A stretch of DNA of 64,000 nt from Prevotella amnii DSM 23384 = JCM 14753 (GCF_000378745.1 NZ_KB905265.1:1-64000); one strand, 5' to 3'; positions 6,643-17,126 are shown, numbered from the stretch's first letter. Program-made: numbers and translations. Notes: a model not told the origin generated them from the sequence alone.

Positions 6643-9345
6643 TTAAAAAGTTCTACTTGCTAATACATCATTGCCGTCGGCACTCAAAAACGCACAGATA
6701 AACGAGGTATCCCCCTTTAAGTCATCATAAGTTACCGATAGCGTATTACCTATATTCTCGTGCGCTCCATTCCAAGCCGTATCACCAGCCGAATACTCGC
6801 TTACCCTCGTCCAGCGAAAGCGAGTAGTGGGCAGCGTGTCTGTCGTCTCAATATCATTCTCCCATACGTGCAGCTCAAAGGTAGCCCTCCAATCCGTCTG
6901 TCCCTCCGTAAAAGCAGCACTACCAGCCGAGGAGAAACCCTCCACCCTTAGCCCACTGCCACCCTTAGCAGCATAGATACCCCATGCCGCAGATTGATCG
7001 TTAGGTTCATCAGTTGTATCCATGAGACATATCCTTGTACTTCCGTTATAGGTATAAGTCTCATATCGGTGTGCTTTCGTTCCAGGCTTCCAATCGCCCA
7101 TATATAGCACATTAGGCACTTCCGCACCACTCTCGCTAATCCATTTCAAGCTATTAGAGCGTAATAACACTTGCCCCGCACTTAGATAAAATACGGCATT
7201 ATCGGCAATGGAGTAATTGAAACTATAGATAGCCCTATATCCCGCATTGACGGGAGAACCACCGCTAATGGTCTGCATAATCACATTCATACGATTGGCA
7301 GTAGTAGCCGTATCTATGCCGTGTGCAAGATCCCATGCTGCATTATGTCCGAACTGCACCACGCTATCGCCAGCTTGTGGCGCATCTGTGCGCTTGTCGT
7401 CATAGTAAGGTGTTTCGTTAGAAAGAATAATATAAGCTTCTTCGCTGTCGGTCTTATCCTTAACATCGGCTACCACACGCCAATAAGTGCGATTAGCAGC
7501 ATCTTTCGTCAATCCTTGACGAAGATTAGAAGTTTTGCAGAAAGCCTGATCACCGGCAGCCCAAGTGTTGAATATCTGTGTAGTGCCGTCATCTGTTTTG
7601 AGGTGGCACTTCCACGCTACCACCTTACCTTCAGTAAGTATTGGGATAGCATCTATCAATACGCTAGCAGCATTGCTCTGCATCTGATCGCCACTAATAC
7701 CAATCATACGCCTAACTTCCAACTCGTGAAAAGCAGCTCTCACCATTGCTTCAAAGAAATCTACTTGTAAATGGCTTTTGCCCATGTGGTCTAACCACAA
7801 CCTCCAACCAGCCCCACCTATACCTTCAGAGAAAGCATTACTCCCAAGACTGCCATGAACGGTAAGATTTCCTCCAATGGTAAGGTCGTGGCTAGTAGAG
7901 TCGTTGCGGTCTTTTCTCAGGATAGCATCCCAATCGGTGCTTTTCGGAGCAAGGTTGTTAGCTATCGTAGCCTTATCCGCCATTCCCGCTGCTATTTTCT
8001 CCGTTCCTAAAAGAAGATATTTTCCAAACCTATTCAGCGCATCAAGCACAGAGATGTTGGTATGCGTATGACCAAAAGCTCCATCTCCCTTATATGCCGC
8101 AGTTATAGTTTCTTTGAGAAATGCAATAATAGCATCTGCGGTTGTTACCCCCCATGACTCAGCATAAGGGTTCTGCACGGGGAAGAGTGCCCCACCACTC
8201 AGTTGTAGCTTTTGGAACTCAACTAAGCGTGGGGCGATGGTAAAAGACCCTACATCGGGTACTTTAATATTAAGTTCAGAGAGTGTTTCAGAGAGCGGAG
8301 TGCGTGGTAGGTTGAGATAAGGTCTGGCATCAGCATACTTATAAGTGAAGCTATAGCTAGACGGCAGTTTCTTCACTTCATAATTGACATTGCTCTCCGT
8401 TACTACAATGCGCCGTATATACGCATTAACATAGATATACTTGCCCAGCGACGGAAAGAAATCAAGTAACCACTGCCGTTCCTGCTTAGATAGTAATCCT
8501 GTATTTTTCTTAAATTCCCTCGCAGTATCAACACGATATTCCAGCGTATCGTTCTCTATCTCAGCAATATTATGCGTATGCTTTGCCGTATTTTCAGCAT
8601 CGCCATAAGCACGGAACGTATCAACACCCCCGAGCGAGTTTTCAAACAAGATCCACTGTTCCTGTTCGCTCTTGATGTCAGAAGCATAGTACCGCTGCTT
8701 ATAGGTGAGCCTGACACCCATGGTACTTTCTATCCAAACATCATAAAACGATGGCATCTTTTTAATTTTCTCCGCAATGATAGCATACTGTACGGGAATT
8801 GTCCATACACTGTCTTTAGGAATATTAGCCAATAGCAAGTCGGTAGTACCGTACTGCCCATTGTTGTCAACAAAGGCTTGACACTTAGCCACCACATCTT
8901 CGGTGGCATAATAAGTTAAAAATTCTGGTGTATAATAAGTAACGGGTTTTATGGATGGTTGCCATGTAAGAAAGTTCTCTTTCAGGAAATTGGTAGGCGA
9001 GTCAGCCAAATGGTCGACCCCTGCCCTCATAACTCTAAATGTATAAACGAATTTATTCTCCTCGTCATCCTTTTCCGCTATTTCTACTTTAAACGAACGT
9101 GCTATGAGTTCCTGCTTATATGGTTCTTTTTCCTCTTTAAGTATGAAAGTTAATAGCGGAGCAACAATTTTTTCGACATCAATATCCACCATATTCTTCT
9201 TATTGGGCGTATAAGCGTGCTGCACGACTATAGAGTCGCCCTGCTCAAGCCTTAATACAAAGGAAATTTCTTTATTCGCCGCAATAACGAAGTGATTGAT
9301 GTTGCCAGTGAATGACAAGCTATCAGGTCTTAATATAATATCCAT
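6643..9345 (-). CDS. Large tail-tip protein (900 aa)
   Basis: This is a 900-aa leftward gene between the hub-like protein and the Ig-like tail proteins. The amino-terminal half (about 1-400) is strand-rich without recognisable motifs. Residues about 430-520 contain GHTHTNISVLDALNRFGKYLL and TIGGNLTVHGSLGSNAF segments, which are typical of phage and conjugative-element tail fibres that change into a trimeric shaft. The carboxy-terminal 300 residues are strand-rich with many Trp and Tyr. Inferred role: central tail tip or baseplate-fibre connector. The family is unknown to me by name, although similar proteins are common in Bacteroidales prophages. Confidence 0.55.
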   Translation of the reverse strand: MDIILRPDSLSFTGNINHFVIAANKEISFVLRLEQGDSIVVQHAYTPNKKNMVDIDVEKIVAPLLTFILKEEKEPYKQELIARSFKVEIAEKDDEENKFVYTFRVMRAGVDHLADSPTNFLKENFLTWQPSIKPVTYYTPEFLTYYATEDVVAKCQAFVDNNGQYGTTDLLLANIPKDSVWTIPVQYAIIAEKIKKMPSFYDVWIESTMGVRLTYKQRYYASDIKSEQEQWILFENSLGGVDTFRAYGDAENTAKHTHNIAEIENDTLEYRVDTAREFKKNTGLLSKQERQWLLDFFPSLGKYIYVNAYIRRIVVTESNVNYEVKKLPSSYSFTYKYADARPYLNLPRTPLSETLSELNIKVPDVGSFTIAPRLVEFQKLQLSGGALFPVQNPYAESWGVTTADAIIAFLKETITAAYKGDGAFGHTHTNISVLDALNRFGKYLLLGTEKIAAGMADKATIANNLAPKSTDWDAILRKDRNDSTSHDLTIGGNLTVHGSLGSNAFSEGIGGAGWRLWLDHMGKSHLQVDFFEAMVRAAFHELEVRRMIGISGDQMQSNAASVLIDAIPILTEGKVVAWKCHLKTDDGTTQIFNTWAAGDQAFCKTSNLRQGLTKDAANRTYWRVVADVKDKTDSEEAYIILSNETPYYDDKRTDAPQAGDSVVQFGHNAAWDLAHGIDTATTANRMNVIMQTISGGSPVNAGYRAIYSFNYSIADNAVFYLSAGQVLLRSNSLKWISESGAEVPNVLYMGDWKPGTKAHRYETYTYNGSTRICLMDTTDEPNDQSAAWGIYAAKGGSGLRVEGFSSAGSAAFTEGQTDWRATFELHVWENDIETTDTLPTTRFRWTRVSEYSAGDTAWNGAHENIGNTLSVTYDDLKGDTSFICAFLSADGNDVLASRTF

Positions 9346-9419
9346 AAACGAAGATATGTGAAAGTATTAAGTACAAAAATAATTATAAGCACATAGAAAA
9401 GAAAGGACATACTCCCTTA

Positions 9420-11555
9420 TTATTGCAACGATACTCTGTCGCAATTAGGCACACACTCCAACCATACTGTGGTGCGTGTAAACTCCCATTCCGAGTGATT
9501 CCAAAAAGAGCTATCCCTAAGCATTTTCGAGGTGAAGGAGGTTTGCAACCCATATTTTTTCCCCACAAACTCCTTAGACGGTAATGGGGGATAAATTGTA
9601 ACGAAGGTGCGATCCTTATCTTTCCCCGAAGTCTCGTAAGCCTCTCTTGATACCTGCTCCTGCGTTACTTTAGGCACCCACTTGTATTCAGCCACCATAT
9701 TAACAAGAATATCCTGTATTTTTGGAGCTTCGACAATGGGTTCCATTAATGATATGGTCTTAAACTCCGACTCAAAGGGTTCATTCTTCCCACCGAGTGT
9801 AAACTTTAGCTTATTAAAAAAGAACGGTGTACCTCTGATAACTACCTTAGCTACAGCGGGTAAGTTTTGCTTCTGCGATAGCGACAGTAACAATTTCACC
9901 TTCATGTCGTGTAACGAATTGCGAAGCATAAGATCGTAAGGACGATAAAACTTCTCGTAGATGCCATCAGAACCGTTATAATAGAGTGCGTAATCGAATA
10001 ATTTAACATGATTACTATCATTAACCACCCGATAGGGCGAAATGGTAGCTCTTGTTTGGTCAATATCATAATAAGTGAAAGCCAGCATTGTATTTTGCTT
10101 CACTGGCTTTTCGGATGTCTCCTTCTTATCGCTACCTGTAACTATCATTTTCGAGTTAACCGCAATGTAATTACCCACATACAAGAATTTTCCCAATTCG
10201 GTAGTACGCTTCTCCCCCTTTGGCTTAACCGTTAACATTCTAAACTCAGGGATGAGTTCTGGTACCTTTATTTCCTTTAACGCTAAATGTTCACCTGTAT
10301 TATAGTCTTGTGCCGCTTCCCCTATTTTGGTGATGACCTTATACGCACCCGAGAAGCCCACCTTATAGAAAGTGCCCTCTACGGGATTAAACAATGCGCC
10401 AGGGTTAGCATAATACATACTCTTTAGATCATCGTAAGAATCAGTAGACTCGGCATCGATCTTATTAGCAGCTCGCAGAATAATTCTTTGATAATCCTTT
10501 TCCGACTTATAGATAACTGTAGGTTCTTCCGTAATACAGTCCGTAAGATCCTCTGAAGGCACGTTCTGGAGTATCTCCCTTAAAAATACTACCTTTACCT
10601 CACGGCTTCCCTCATCGGCAGAGAACTCACAGCAGAACTTCTTGCGAAAGACCTCTAAAAAATCGGTACAAGTTACATCAGGTACAAGGTCAGCCACTTT
10701 TATTTTACCATTGACCAAAACATCGATAACATTATTAAGTACTGCCATTTTATCAAAAGGCTCGGTAATAGAAAAGAAATTATCTTGCAACGTGTATCCA
10801 AAATACTTGAAGATACGTTGTAGCAGATAATTAGCACGGATAAAGGGCGATATGTAGTAACCAGGCTTTAACCTAATGGGGATATTGTCGACATATTCCG
10901 TACGCTCTACAGCATTATAGAAGTCGCAAAGCTCTCCACCCACATCAGGAATAAAAGCAGAAACAGGGGCTCCCTTTTCCTCTTTTTTAAAAAAACCATT
11001 GGTTAGCACAAATTGCGGCTTGTACTGTAAAGGTGCTTCCCATCCAAAAGCATTAATAATTTTGTAATTATAAGCGTTAGCATCTCCAGAGTCGTCGGTA
11101 ACGAGGATGGGGAAAATGGTAAACTTATCGTTAGTGTTATCGCGGAGCTTACGACAGAACTCTATGCCCTGCTCCACGGTATTAACACCAGGTATAAACT
11201 CACCTTTGAATACCTCCTTGAGCTTAATGTTTTTTATCTTCGAGTAAAAAGAACCATCGTTGATGTAAAAAGACGTAGCAATATCGCCTTTATATTGTGC
11301 CGATAGTACCATTTGTCGACATTGTGCAAAGTATTCCCCATCTTGGATAGTTACATCAATGAGTTGTGCTTTTCGCCTTTGTGCCAACATATCGGGAAAA
11401 TTGAGCAATCGTCTGTTGTGATCAGAGGCAGGAAGCTCCAGCGGAGTTGATTGCTCGCCATAGTTATTGAAGAACGGATTGGTACGTTCAATTTGTATTT
11501 GGGTATCGGGCTTGAGGTTGTAGTCTTCACCCTTTTCGAGATTTGTTACTCTCAT
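9420..11555 (-). CDS. Tail hub / baseplate-like protein
   Basis: The 711-aa protein lies directly downstream of the tape measure gene, with a 4-bp start-stop overlap at 11552-11555. This is the position of the distal tail or hub protein in siphoviruses. Its amino terminus (MRVTNLEKGEDYNLKPDTQI, then a NPFFNNYGEQSTPLELPAS segment) is strand-rich, like distal tail proteins that cap the tube. No peptidase or lysozyme motif was seen. Function rests on gene order; exact family not identified. Confidence 0.6.
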   Translation of the reverse strand: MRVTNLEKGEDYNLKPDTQIQIERTNPFFNNYGEQSTPLELPASDHNRRLLNFPDMLAQRRKAQLIDVTIQDGEYFAQCRQMVLSAQYKGDIATSFYINDGSFYSKIKNIKLKEVFKGEFIPGVNTVEQGIEFCRKLRDNTNDKFTIFPILVTDDSGDANAYNYKIINAFGWEAPLQYKPQFVLTNGFFKKEEKGAPVSAFIPDVGGELCDFYNAVERTEYVDNIPIRLKPGYYISPFIRANYLLQRIFKYFGYTLQDNFFSITEPFDKMAVLNNVIDVLVNGKIKVADLVPDVTCTDFLEVFRKKFCCEFSADEGSREVKVVFLREILQNVPSEDLTDCITEEPTVIYKSEKDYQRIILRAANKIDAESTDSYDDLKSMYYANPGALFNPVEGTFYKVGFSGAYKVITKIGEAAQDYNTGEHLALKEIKVPELIPEFRMLTVKPKGEKRTTELGKFLYVGNYIAVNSKMIVTGSDKKETSEKPVKQNTMLAFTYYDIDQTRATISPYRVVNDSNHVKLFDYALYYNGSDGIYEKFYRPYDLMLRNSLHDMKVKLLLSLSQKQNLPAVAKVVIRGTPFFFNKLKFTLGGKNEPFESEFKTISLMEPIVEAPKIQDILVNMVAEYKWVPKVTQEQVSREAYETSGKDKDRTFVTIYPPLPSKEFVGKKYGLQTSFTSKMLRDSSFWNHSEWEFTRTTVWLECVPNCDRVSLQ

Positions 11556-14500
11556 GATTTACTTCCGTATTTACGCGCTTTATCGCGCAGTTGTTGTTTC
11601 TGTTCAAGCTCGTTTAGTGCCACGCTAGCAGCAATGCCGTTGGTGGAGATACTATCGAGGACATCGGTAAGGCGTTTGATGAGCGAGTTCTGAAGGGGAT
11701 CCTGGGCAATGCCACGCACATCACTGGTGGTGGGGATAATGTGTCCCCCTGAGGCACGCCCCGAGGCTTGCTGTATGAGGAACTTATTCATATCGAGGGT
11801 GCGTATCTTACCTGCACGCTGGGCACGGTCGATAATGTCGATGATAGGGGCTACGGTAGGATTCTCAACAGCTGCATTCGATGCCACCCACTCCTTGCTA
11901 TGGCCATAGCCTCCCTCTCCGACGATGACCGTAGGTTTGTTGATAAACCCTCGACGGTTAGGGTCGTAGGCTGCGTGGAAGAGCTTGCCATCCTGCTCTC
12001 GCTCAATGTCTATGCTACCGCCCGACTCCAAACCAGTGGCGACACGTGCGCCCGAAGCGGAGGCTGAACCGCTCGCTCCGCTTAGGGTCATTCGCTTAAC
12101 CTTCTGACGCTCGGCGTAGGCTAAGGCGAGCTGTGCTGTACCAGTGATACTCATCAGAATTGCTGCTGGGATACCTGCCGGATATCCAAGCTCAGCGAAA
12201 GTTTTAGCAACAGCTGATGCAGTAGAGGCAATAATCTGTGCAGCTTGAATTGCAAAGTTCACATCGGCATACTTCTTCTGTATATTCAGCTTCTCCTCGG
12301 CTTTCTTCTTCTCGATGTCAGTAGTGTCCTTACCTGCGTTTCGTGCAGCCTCTATCTCGGCATCGTACTTGGCGTCGACATTCGCAATCTCGGCATCTTG
12401 AAGAGCCTTGACCGCACCACTGGCAAGATTAGCGTAGTAGTCGAAAGCCTCCTTTGCCTTCTGTATCTTGAGATTCTTGACGGCTTCCTCGTATTCCTGC
12501 TGTGAGATTTCCTTGTTCTGCAAATGGAGTTGGAGCATCTCAAGCTCGGCGTTATAGAGTTCCTGCTGGGTAGCAAGTCCGTACTGCTGGCGTATCTGTA
12601 GGCGATGTTCTTCAGACTGCTGATCAAGATTGGTTAGTGCCTGTTGGTGTTGCTGCTCGGTGAGTACCCCTTTGGCGAAATCCTCGTCTATCTTCTTGCG
12701 ACGTGCCGCAAGCTGGTCTTCAAAGGAGTCAAGTCCGTACTCCTGACGAGCCTGTGCCTTTTGCTGTTCAAACTCTTTTATCTTAGCAAGCTGCTTATCA
12801 TTATATTCGGATAGGATATTGAGGCGAGCTTGCTTGTAGGCAGCATCAACGGCAGACTCGTCCTTGCCGCTTTGCTGCGCCAGCTGTAAAGCCGTGTCAT
12901 AGTAGCCACGGAGGACTTCGAGTTTGGCATCGCGTTCCTGTTCCAGGGTTAAGGTTTGCTGAACCTTGCCCTGGTCTATGAGCTGTGTCATTACGCCTTG
13001 ATACTTCTCTTCGGCAGCGATGCGTGCCTCTTCAAGTTTTTGCTTGGCTTGGGCAACGTTCTTACTCTGCCCCGTTTCGAGTTCCTTCTTCTTGGCAGCA
13101 TCCTTGAAAGCCATCTGCGTGGACTTGGTGTAATAGTTCTGCTCAATAGTAAGGAGGTCGGTGGCGTGCTGCGTGTTGAGCGCAGAGGTATAGATGTCGT
13201 ATTGCTCCTGTGAGATTTTCTTCTGGGCAAGCGACATATTGAGGTTGTTTACATCCTTTTGATAAGCGGCATTGGCTGCATCGAGCGAACTTTGTCGAGA
13301 ACTTGAGAAATTACGAGACGCAATGCTATCAGGATCTACACCTTTAGATTTAGAAGACGCCTTTCCCTCCTTACCGCCTTTACCCCCACCAGATGAATAT
13401 TCCAGCTGAGATTTTCTTTTTTCTAACTGTGCAATCTGAGCATCAATAGCTTTAAGTTCCTTTGTGTCACCAACCTTAATAGTAAGCCTTTTTGCTTTTA
13501 AAGCTTCTATCTTTTGATTAATTAAATCAAGGGTAGCTCCGACCGTCCCGACATTAGCACCACCACCACTATTGTATGTCGAAAAGAGTTTTTCACCAAA
13601 CTCCTTACCAATAGCATCAAGAGAAGTGTCTATTACTTTAATTTTCTCAACCGTGTCCTTCAATTGACGTGAGATAGTAGAAACTTCAGCAGAATAACCA
13701 GACGCTGCATATACCTGCCCTGGAGCAACATTACCTTGCGAAGTCTGCGGACGACCTGCATTGTTTTTGGTAAAGTTCGCCTGTTCTTGCTTCATCTTTT
13801 TCAGGTCTTTTTCCTGCTGACGCTGTTTGATAAGCAACTCAGCCTTTTGCTTTCCTAACTCCTTAATAGCGGACTGTGCGCCTTCTAATAAGGCTTTTTC
13901 TTTTAAAGCATTGAGATAGCGAGTTAAGGCACGAGTATTCTCGTCGTAAACCTGTCCTTCACGAGAAAGCTTAGCTGTGTAATTAGGAACGATTTTCTGT
14001 AGAGCTACTATCGCATCTTGACGTTCTTTAAGAGAGAGCGAATGATCGTGAATGCGTTTGGTAAGCATTTCTATTTTAATACGTTCTTCCTCTGTCTTAC
14101 GGCTGGCTTCTGACTGAATGTCATTAAGGTGTTTCTGTGCCACAGTGGCAGCGTCAGCACGCTTATTGAACATCAATAATGCCCCGACAACGAGCGTGAT
14201 TGCTCCGAAAACGAGTCCCCAAGGGCTGAGTTTAAGAACAATATTAAAAGCCTTCTGCAAGGCAATAGAAGTTGTCATGGTCTTATTGAGCACTGCATGA
14301 CGTAATACAGACAATTGCAGCATTGCATTCTCAACCGCAGCTGCGGCAGCCTTAAGTTTACTCACAGCAACAGCACGTAAACTCCATAGATAAGACAGTT
14401 TTTGCCCTGCCGTATAAGCAGCATAAGTAGCAGTAAGAAGTATAACAGCCTTTGTAAGAAGAACAAGCGTCTCACGATGGTCAACGAGGTATTTAATAGC

Positions 14501-15598
14501 CTTAATAGTCCCGACTTGAATCTGACCATAAATGTCAGAGAATTCCTCCTTAATAGGAAGTAAAGCCTTACCAAGTGCGAGTTGTGCATTCTGAAGGTCA
14601 ACGGTACGCTGAGTTGCTCGGTCAGCAGCAGAGATATAAGTTTTTCCTGCTTGTGCAAGATTTTTTTCGACAATATTTGCGACACCTTTCATAAAATCGC
14701 CAGTCTCTTTTGTTTGTTCCTTAATCTCAGCAGCAGACAATCCCAAGTTGTCAAGTATCTGTGGCGACTGACGACCAAGACCAGTAACGATTGAGTCTAC
14801 CATGTAGTCGAGTTCCTGACCAGTCTGCTGGGCTTTAAGCTGAGCAAAAGATAAGTATTTACCAAGGTCCTCAAGAGGGATGCGGAAGTCTTTTGCTTTA
14901 ACCGCTGCCTTCATCAGTTCAATATCTGACACGGTGTTTTTTGTAGCAGAACGAAGTTCTTGCAAATAGTCTGCTGTGCCAATCTTCTCGAAGGCATGAG
15001 TTATACCATCGGCTGACTCGGCAAGTTCAATGCTTTTATCAATAGTATCTGAAAGTGTACCAAGAAGTTTCTTTCCCCAGCCAACAGCAACCTCAATACC
15101 TTTGACGGCAACTTGCCCTAAAAAGAATTCATTATATCCGTCGGAGCTCGCAAGTTCCTTGAAGTTTTTTGCATTTTGTCTTAGCTCAGCCATACGAGCA
15201 TTAACTGTTTTCAGACGACTTTCAAGAGCTTCATATTGAGTAGGGTTGAGTGATTTAGACACATTGTCCAGTTCTTGTTGTAAGGACTTTGACTGCTTAC
15301 GAAGCTGAGACATCGTCATAGCATTTGTATCCAAGGAACGTGTTTGTTCTTGGATACGTGAAGATAATTCTTTAATCTGTTTGCCTGCATCTCTATAGGA
15401 GGCTGAGAGTTTTTTGTACTGATCAGTTTCTTTCTTGCCTGAAGCTTCAAGCTTAATCATCTGCTGAAGTCGCTGCTTATTCTCATTACGAAGACTGGCA
15501 GACTGAGTTTCCAACTTGTGAATCTCTTGCTGTGCCTTTGCAGTCCTCACGTCAATGGTGTACTGAATTTCGTCTTCTGAAAGGTGTTTATTAGCCAT
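11552..15598 (-). CDS. Tape measure protein
   Basis: This is the longest gene of the tail region, 1348 aa, as expected for a tape measure protein that sets tail length and is ejected ahead of DNA. The amino-terminal 150 residues are a strong coiled coil rich in Lys, Gln, Glu and Leu. Two hydrophobic segments follow (TLVLLTKAVILLTATYAAY, about 385-405, and WGLVFGAITLVVGALLMF, about 455-475). Residues about 770-1130 are a long charged helical rod with Gln-rich repeats. A Gly/Ala/Ser-rich membrane-like region is near 1150-1200. It ends in a 4-bp overlap with the hub gene. Confidence 0.88.
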   Translation of the reverse strand: MANKHLSEDEIQYTIDVRTAKAQQEIHKLETQSASLRNENKQRLQQMIKLEASGKKETDQYKKLSASYRDAGKQIKELSSRIQEQTRSLDTNAMTMSQLRKQSKSLQQELDNVSKSLNPTQYEALESRLKTVNARMAELRQNAKNFKELASSDGYNEFFLGQVAVKGIEVAVGWGKKLLGTLSDTIDKSIELAESADGITHAFEKIGTADYLQELRSATKNTVSDIELMKAAVKAKDFRIPLEDLGKYLSFAQLKAQQTGQELDYMVDSIVTGLGRQSPQILDNLGLSAAEIKEQTKETGDFMKGVANIVEKNLAQAGKTYISAADRATQRTVDLQNAQLALGKALLPIKEEFSDIYGQIQVGTIKAIKYLVDHRETLVLLTKAVILLTATYAAYTAGQKLSYLWSLRAVAVSKLKAAAAAVENAMLQLSVLRHAVLNKTMTTSIALQKAFNIVLKLSPWGLVFGAITLVVGALLMFNKRADAATVAQKHLNDIQSEASRKTEEERIKIEMLTKRIHDHSLSLKERQDAIVALQKIVPNYTAKLSREGQVYDENTRALTRYLNALKEKALLEGAQSAIKELGKQKAELLIKQRQQEKDLKKMKQEQANFTKNNAGRPQTSQGNVAPGQVYAASGYSAEVSTISRQLKDTVEKIKVIDTSLDAIGKEFGEKLFSTYNSGGGANVGTVGATLDLINQKIEALKAKRLTIKVGDTKELKAIDAQIAQLEKRKSQLEYSSGGGKGGKEGKASSKSKGVDPDSIASRNFSSSRQSSLDAANAAYQKDVNNLNMSLAQKKISQEQYDIYTSALNTQHATDLLTIEQNYYTKSTQMAFKDAAKKKELETGQSKNVAQAKQKLEEARIAAEEKYQGVMTQLIDQGKVQQTLTLEQERDAKLEVLRGYYDTALQLAQQSGKDESAVDAAYKQARLNILSEYNDKQLAKIKEFEQQKAQARQEYGLDSFEDQLAARRKKIDEDFAKGVLTEQQHQQALTNLDQQSEEHRLQIRQQYGLATQQELYNAELEMLQLHLQNKEISQQEYEEAVKNLKIQKAKEAFDYYANLASGAVKALQDAEIANVDAKYDAEIEAARNAGKDTTDIEKKKAEEKLNIQKKYADVNFAIQAAQIIASTASAVAKTFAELGYPAGIPAAILMSITGTAQLALAYAERQKVKRMTLSGASGSASASGARVATGLESGGSIDIEREQDGKLFHAAYDPNRRGFINKPTVIVGEGGYGHSKEWVASNAAVENPTVAPIIDIIDRAQRAGKIRTLDMNKFLIQQASGRASGGHIIPTTSDVRGIAQDPLQNSLIKRLTDVLDSISTNGIAASVALNELEQKQQLRDKARKYGSKS

Positions 15599-15602
15599 AC
15601 AC

Positions 15603-16004
15603 TTATGGGTTTAATGAATGTTGTAATTGATCATGAATAGTTTTACGCACTTCGTCCGTGAATCCGAAACGAAGTTGTGGGAATGTTTCATGGTAGAGCA
15701 CACCCCAAACAACACGATTATAAAGAGCAAGGTTACGTCGCTTGGATTTAGCGATGCGGTCACTGCGCTGACGATATGCCATATCCAAAAAACGGAGATA
15801 AGGCAAAATTCGAACAAAGATAGTATAAGACTCGCCTGTAATAGTGGAACTGGAAGAATGCTTGGAGAGAGAAGTTAGAAGACGCCCAGATTGAAGCTGA
15901 TAATTACTACGCACAACTGACTCTTGCGTAGCATAAATTTTAGAGATACCCTGCTGAAGGGTATCACGAACGAATTTCTTACGAACGAGACTGTCTGTTA
16001 CCAT
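15603..16004 (-). CDS. Small basic protein ahead of the tape measure, likely tail assembly
   Basis: The 133-aa basic protein lies 4 bp ahead of the tape measure gene. It is rich in Arg, Lys and aromatic residues (YLRFLDMAYRQRSDRIAKS in the middle). In many siphoviruses the genes here are tail assembly chaperones or head-tail joining proteins. I see no classic G/GT-type frameshift partner. A -7-like TATATTTG lies upstream at 16022-16029 on the minus strand, so the tail operon may have its own promoter here. Family not recognised. Confidence 0.6.
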   Translation of the reverse strand: MVTDSLVRKKFVRDTLQQGISKIYATQESVVRSNYQLQSGRLLTSLSKHSSSSTITGESYTIFVRILPYLRFLDMAYRQRSDRIAKSKRRNLALYNRVVWGVLYHETFPQLRFGFTDEVRKTIHDQLQHSLNP

Positions 16005-16080
16005 ATTTGTCTTTTTATTTGCAAATATAATAACAGACAGCAGACGAATAAAGGACAGTTTATTCCTCTAAGAAGACATA

Positions 16081-16239
16081 TTATTTCGTTAGATGTCGGT
16101 AAAGGGGTATTCCTATTATTGGAGTAAGAAAGCCACAAATACCGATGTATAATAATTTTAATGACCAAGAGTGTCCATGAGTAACAAACGGCATAAGTAT
16201 GAGTGCTATTATTAAAGATAAGCCTTGTATCAGTTCCAT
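16081..16239 (-). CDS. 52-aa two-helix membrane protein
   Basis: A short open frame reads MELIQGLSLIIALILMPF and on to ...IPLYRHLTK. It has two hydrophobic segments (about 6-20 and 29-46) separated by a short polar turn, and a basic carboxy terminus. A -7-like TATATTTG lies upstream (16261-16268, minus). It is the only gene between the small-gene cluster and the tail operon. It may be a toxin-like or host-envelope-modifying small protein, but there is no direct evidence. Confidence 0.5.
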   Translation of the reverse strand: MELIQGLSLIIALILMPFVTHGHSWSLKLLYIGICGFLTPIIGIPLYRHLTK

Positions 16240-16338
16240 AATATAATGTTTATTTTAATGCAAATATAAAATTAAATTTGGAATAAAAAAAGTTATTCTT
16301 CAAATTCTTTATAAAAACATATCTTGTATAAAACGTAG

Positions 16339-16614
16339 CTATATTTCCCTGAACATCCATTTAAACTCTAAGCTGTGCGCCCCGGGGCGGTTGCAGAAAT
16401 TGAAACCTGCATCGATAAGTGCGGAAAACACTTGCTCGGGGCTTACCTTAGCAGAGGGGTCGATGCCACGGATGGCATCGACAACCTCGACGGTAGAGAA
16501 GAAATGGGTGGCTTCGGCTGGTGCGGAAGCAGGGCGGTAGGTAGTGAAGAGAGCTGCCACATAGATGCTGATGTCGGTAATGGTCTGCTCAGGGGTTTCT
16601 TTCTTATTACTCAT
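16339..16614 (-). CDS. Hypothetical protein, last of a five-gene accessory cluster
   Basis: The 91-aa protein starts MSNKKETPEQTITDISIYV. The start at 16614 is chosen over an in-frame upstream one because it lies just after the stop of the preceding gene (16631) instead of overlapping it. The middle contains TVEVVDAIRGIDPSAKVSPEQVF, which resembles a small winged-helix or helical-bundle segment. No known family is recognised. It belongs to a co-directional run (16339-17852) of five short genes with overlapping or near-touching ends. Confidence 0.7.
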   Translation of the reverse strand: MSNKKETPEQTITDISIYVAALFTTYRPASAPAEATHFFSTVEVVDAIRGIDPSAKVSPEQVFSALIDAGFNFCNRPGAHSLEFKWMFREI

Positions 16615-16630
16615 TGTCTGAAGGGTTTTA

Positions 16631-16933
16631 TTATTCGGTTTTGACGGGGAGATCATTGTAGCGGATGTCGATGGCTGCTATGTCGGCAATGCGCTCCTTA
16701 GTGAGAAGGAGGTCGGAGAGGGTTTCGAGACACTGCTGTGGCGTGTATTCGCGCGGGTTGCCCTGTCCGAACTCGATGAAGAGAGTATTGAGTTCGTCTA
16801 TCATCTTGAGGATTATGCCTGACACTTCTTTTGCCTGTGCTATGGCACGCATCGCATCAGATGTGAGAGACAGCTTGTAGTTGTCAACGGAAACGATAGT
16901 TGTTGACTGGGTGGTGGCGTTATTGGTTTTCAT
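16631..16933 (-). CDS. Hypothetical helical protein
   Basis: The protein has 100 aa from the ATG at 16933 (MKTNNATTQSTT). The longer in-frame start at 16981 would run deep into the upstream gene and is disfavoured. After a Thr/Ser-rich leader it is predicted mostly helical, with KMIDELNTLFIEFGQ and LETLSDLLLTKERIADIAAI segments. It overlaps the upstream gene's end by 14 bp, a sign of translational coupling. Function unknown. Confidence 0.7.
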   Translation of the reverse strand: MKTNNATTQSTTIVSVDNYKLSLTSDAMRAIAQAKEVSGIILKMIDELNTLFIEFGQGNPREYTPQQCLETLSDLLLTKERIADIAAIDIRYNDLPVKTE

Positions 16934-17126
16934 TGTCGAGATCCTTTCTATAGTTAAGTTCTTGAATAAGTGCATCGGCAAAGGCTACTGCGAGCCTGGC
17001 TGCCTTTTCGGGCGTAATGGTACGAGGCGTGCCAGCGTCCCAGATGCGCTGGTTGGCGATGGCTGGCAGGACACGCTGTGCGGTGGTGATGCGAAGACGG
17101 CGGAGGGAAGCTTCTGTTATGTTCAT
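16920..17126 (-). CDS. Hypothetical 68-aa basic protein
   Basis: It starts MNITEASLRRLRITTAQR at 17126, in an ATGA overlap with the stop of the preceding gene at 17123. The long upstream extension in frame is therefore not needed. The arginine-rich amino terminus and the helix AARLAVAFADALIQELNYRK suggest a small nucleic-acid-binding or adaptor protein, but no family is recognised. Confidence 0.7.
   Translation of the reverse strand: MNITEASLRRLRITTAQRVLPAIANQRIWDAGTPRTITPEKAARLAVAFADALIQELNYRKDLDNENQ

Noticed and set aside
15603..16239. Programmed frameshift in tail assembly chaperone genes
   Set aside because: No slippery heptamer with a matching overlapping frame was found ahead of the tape measure gene.
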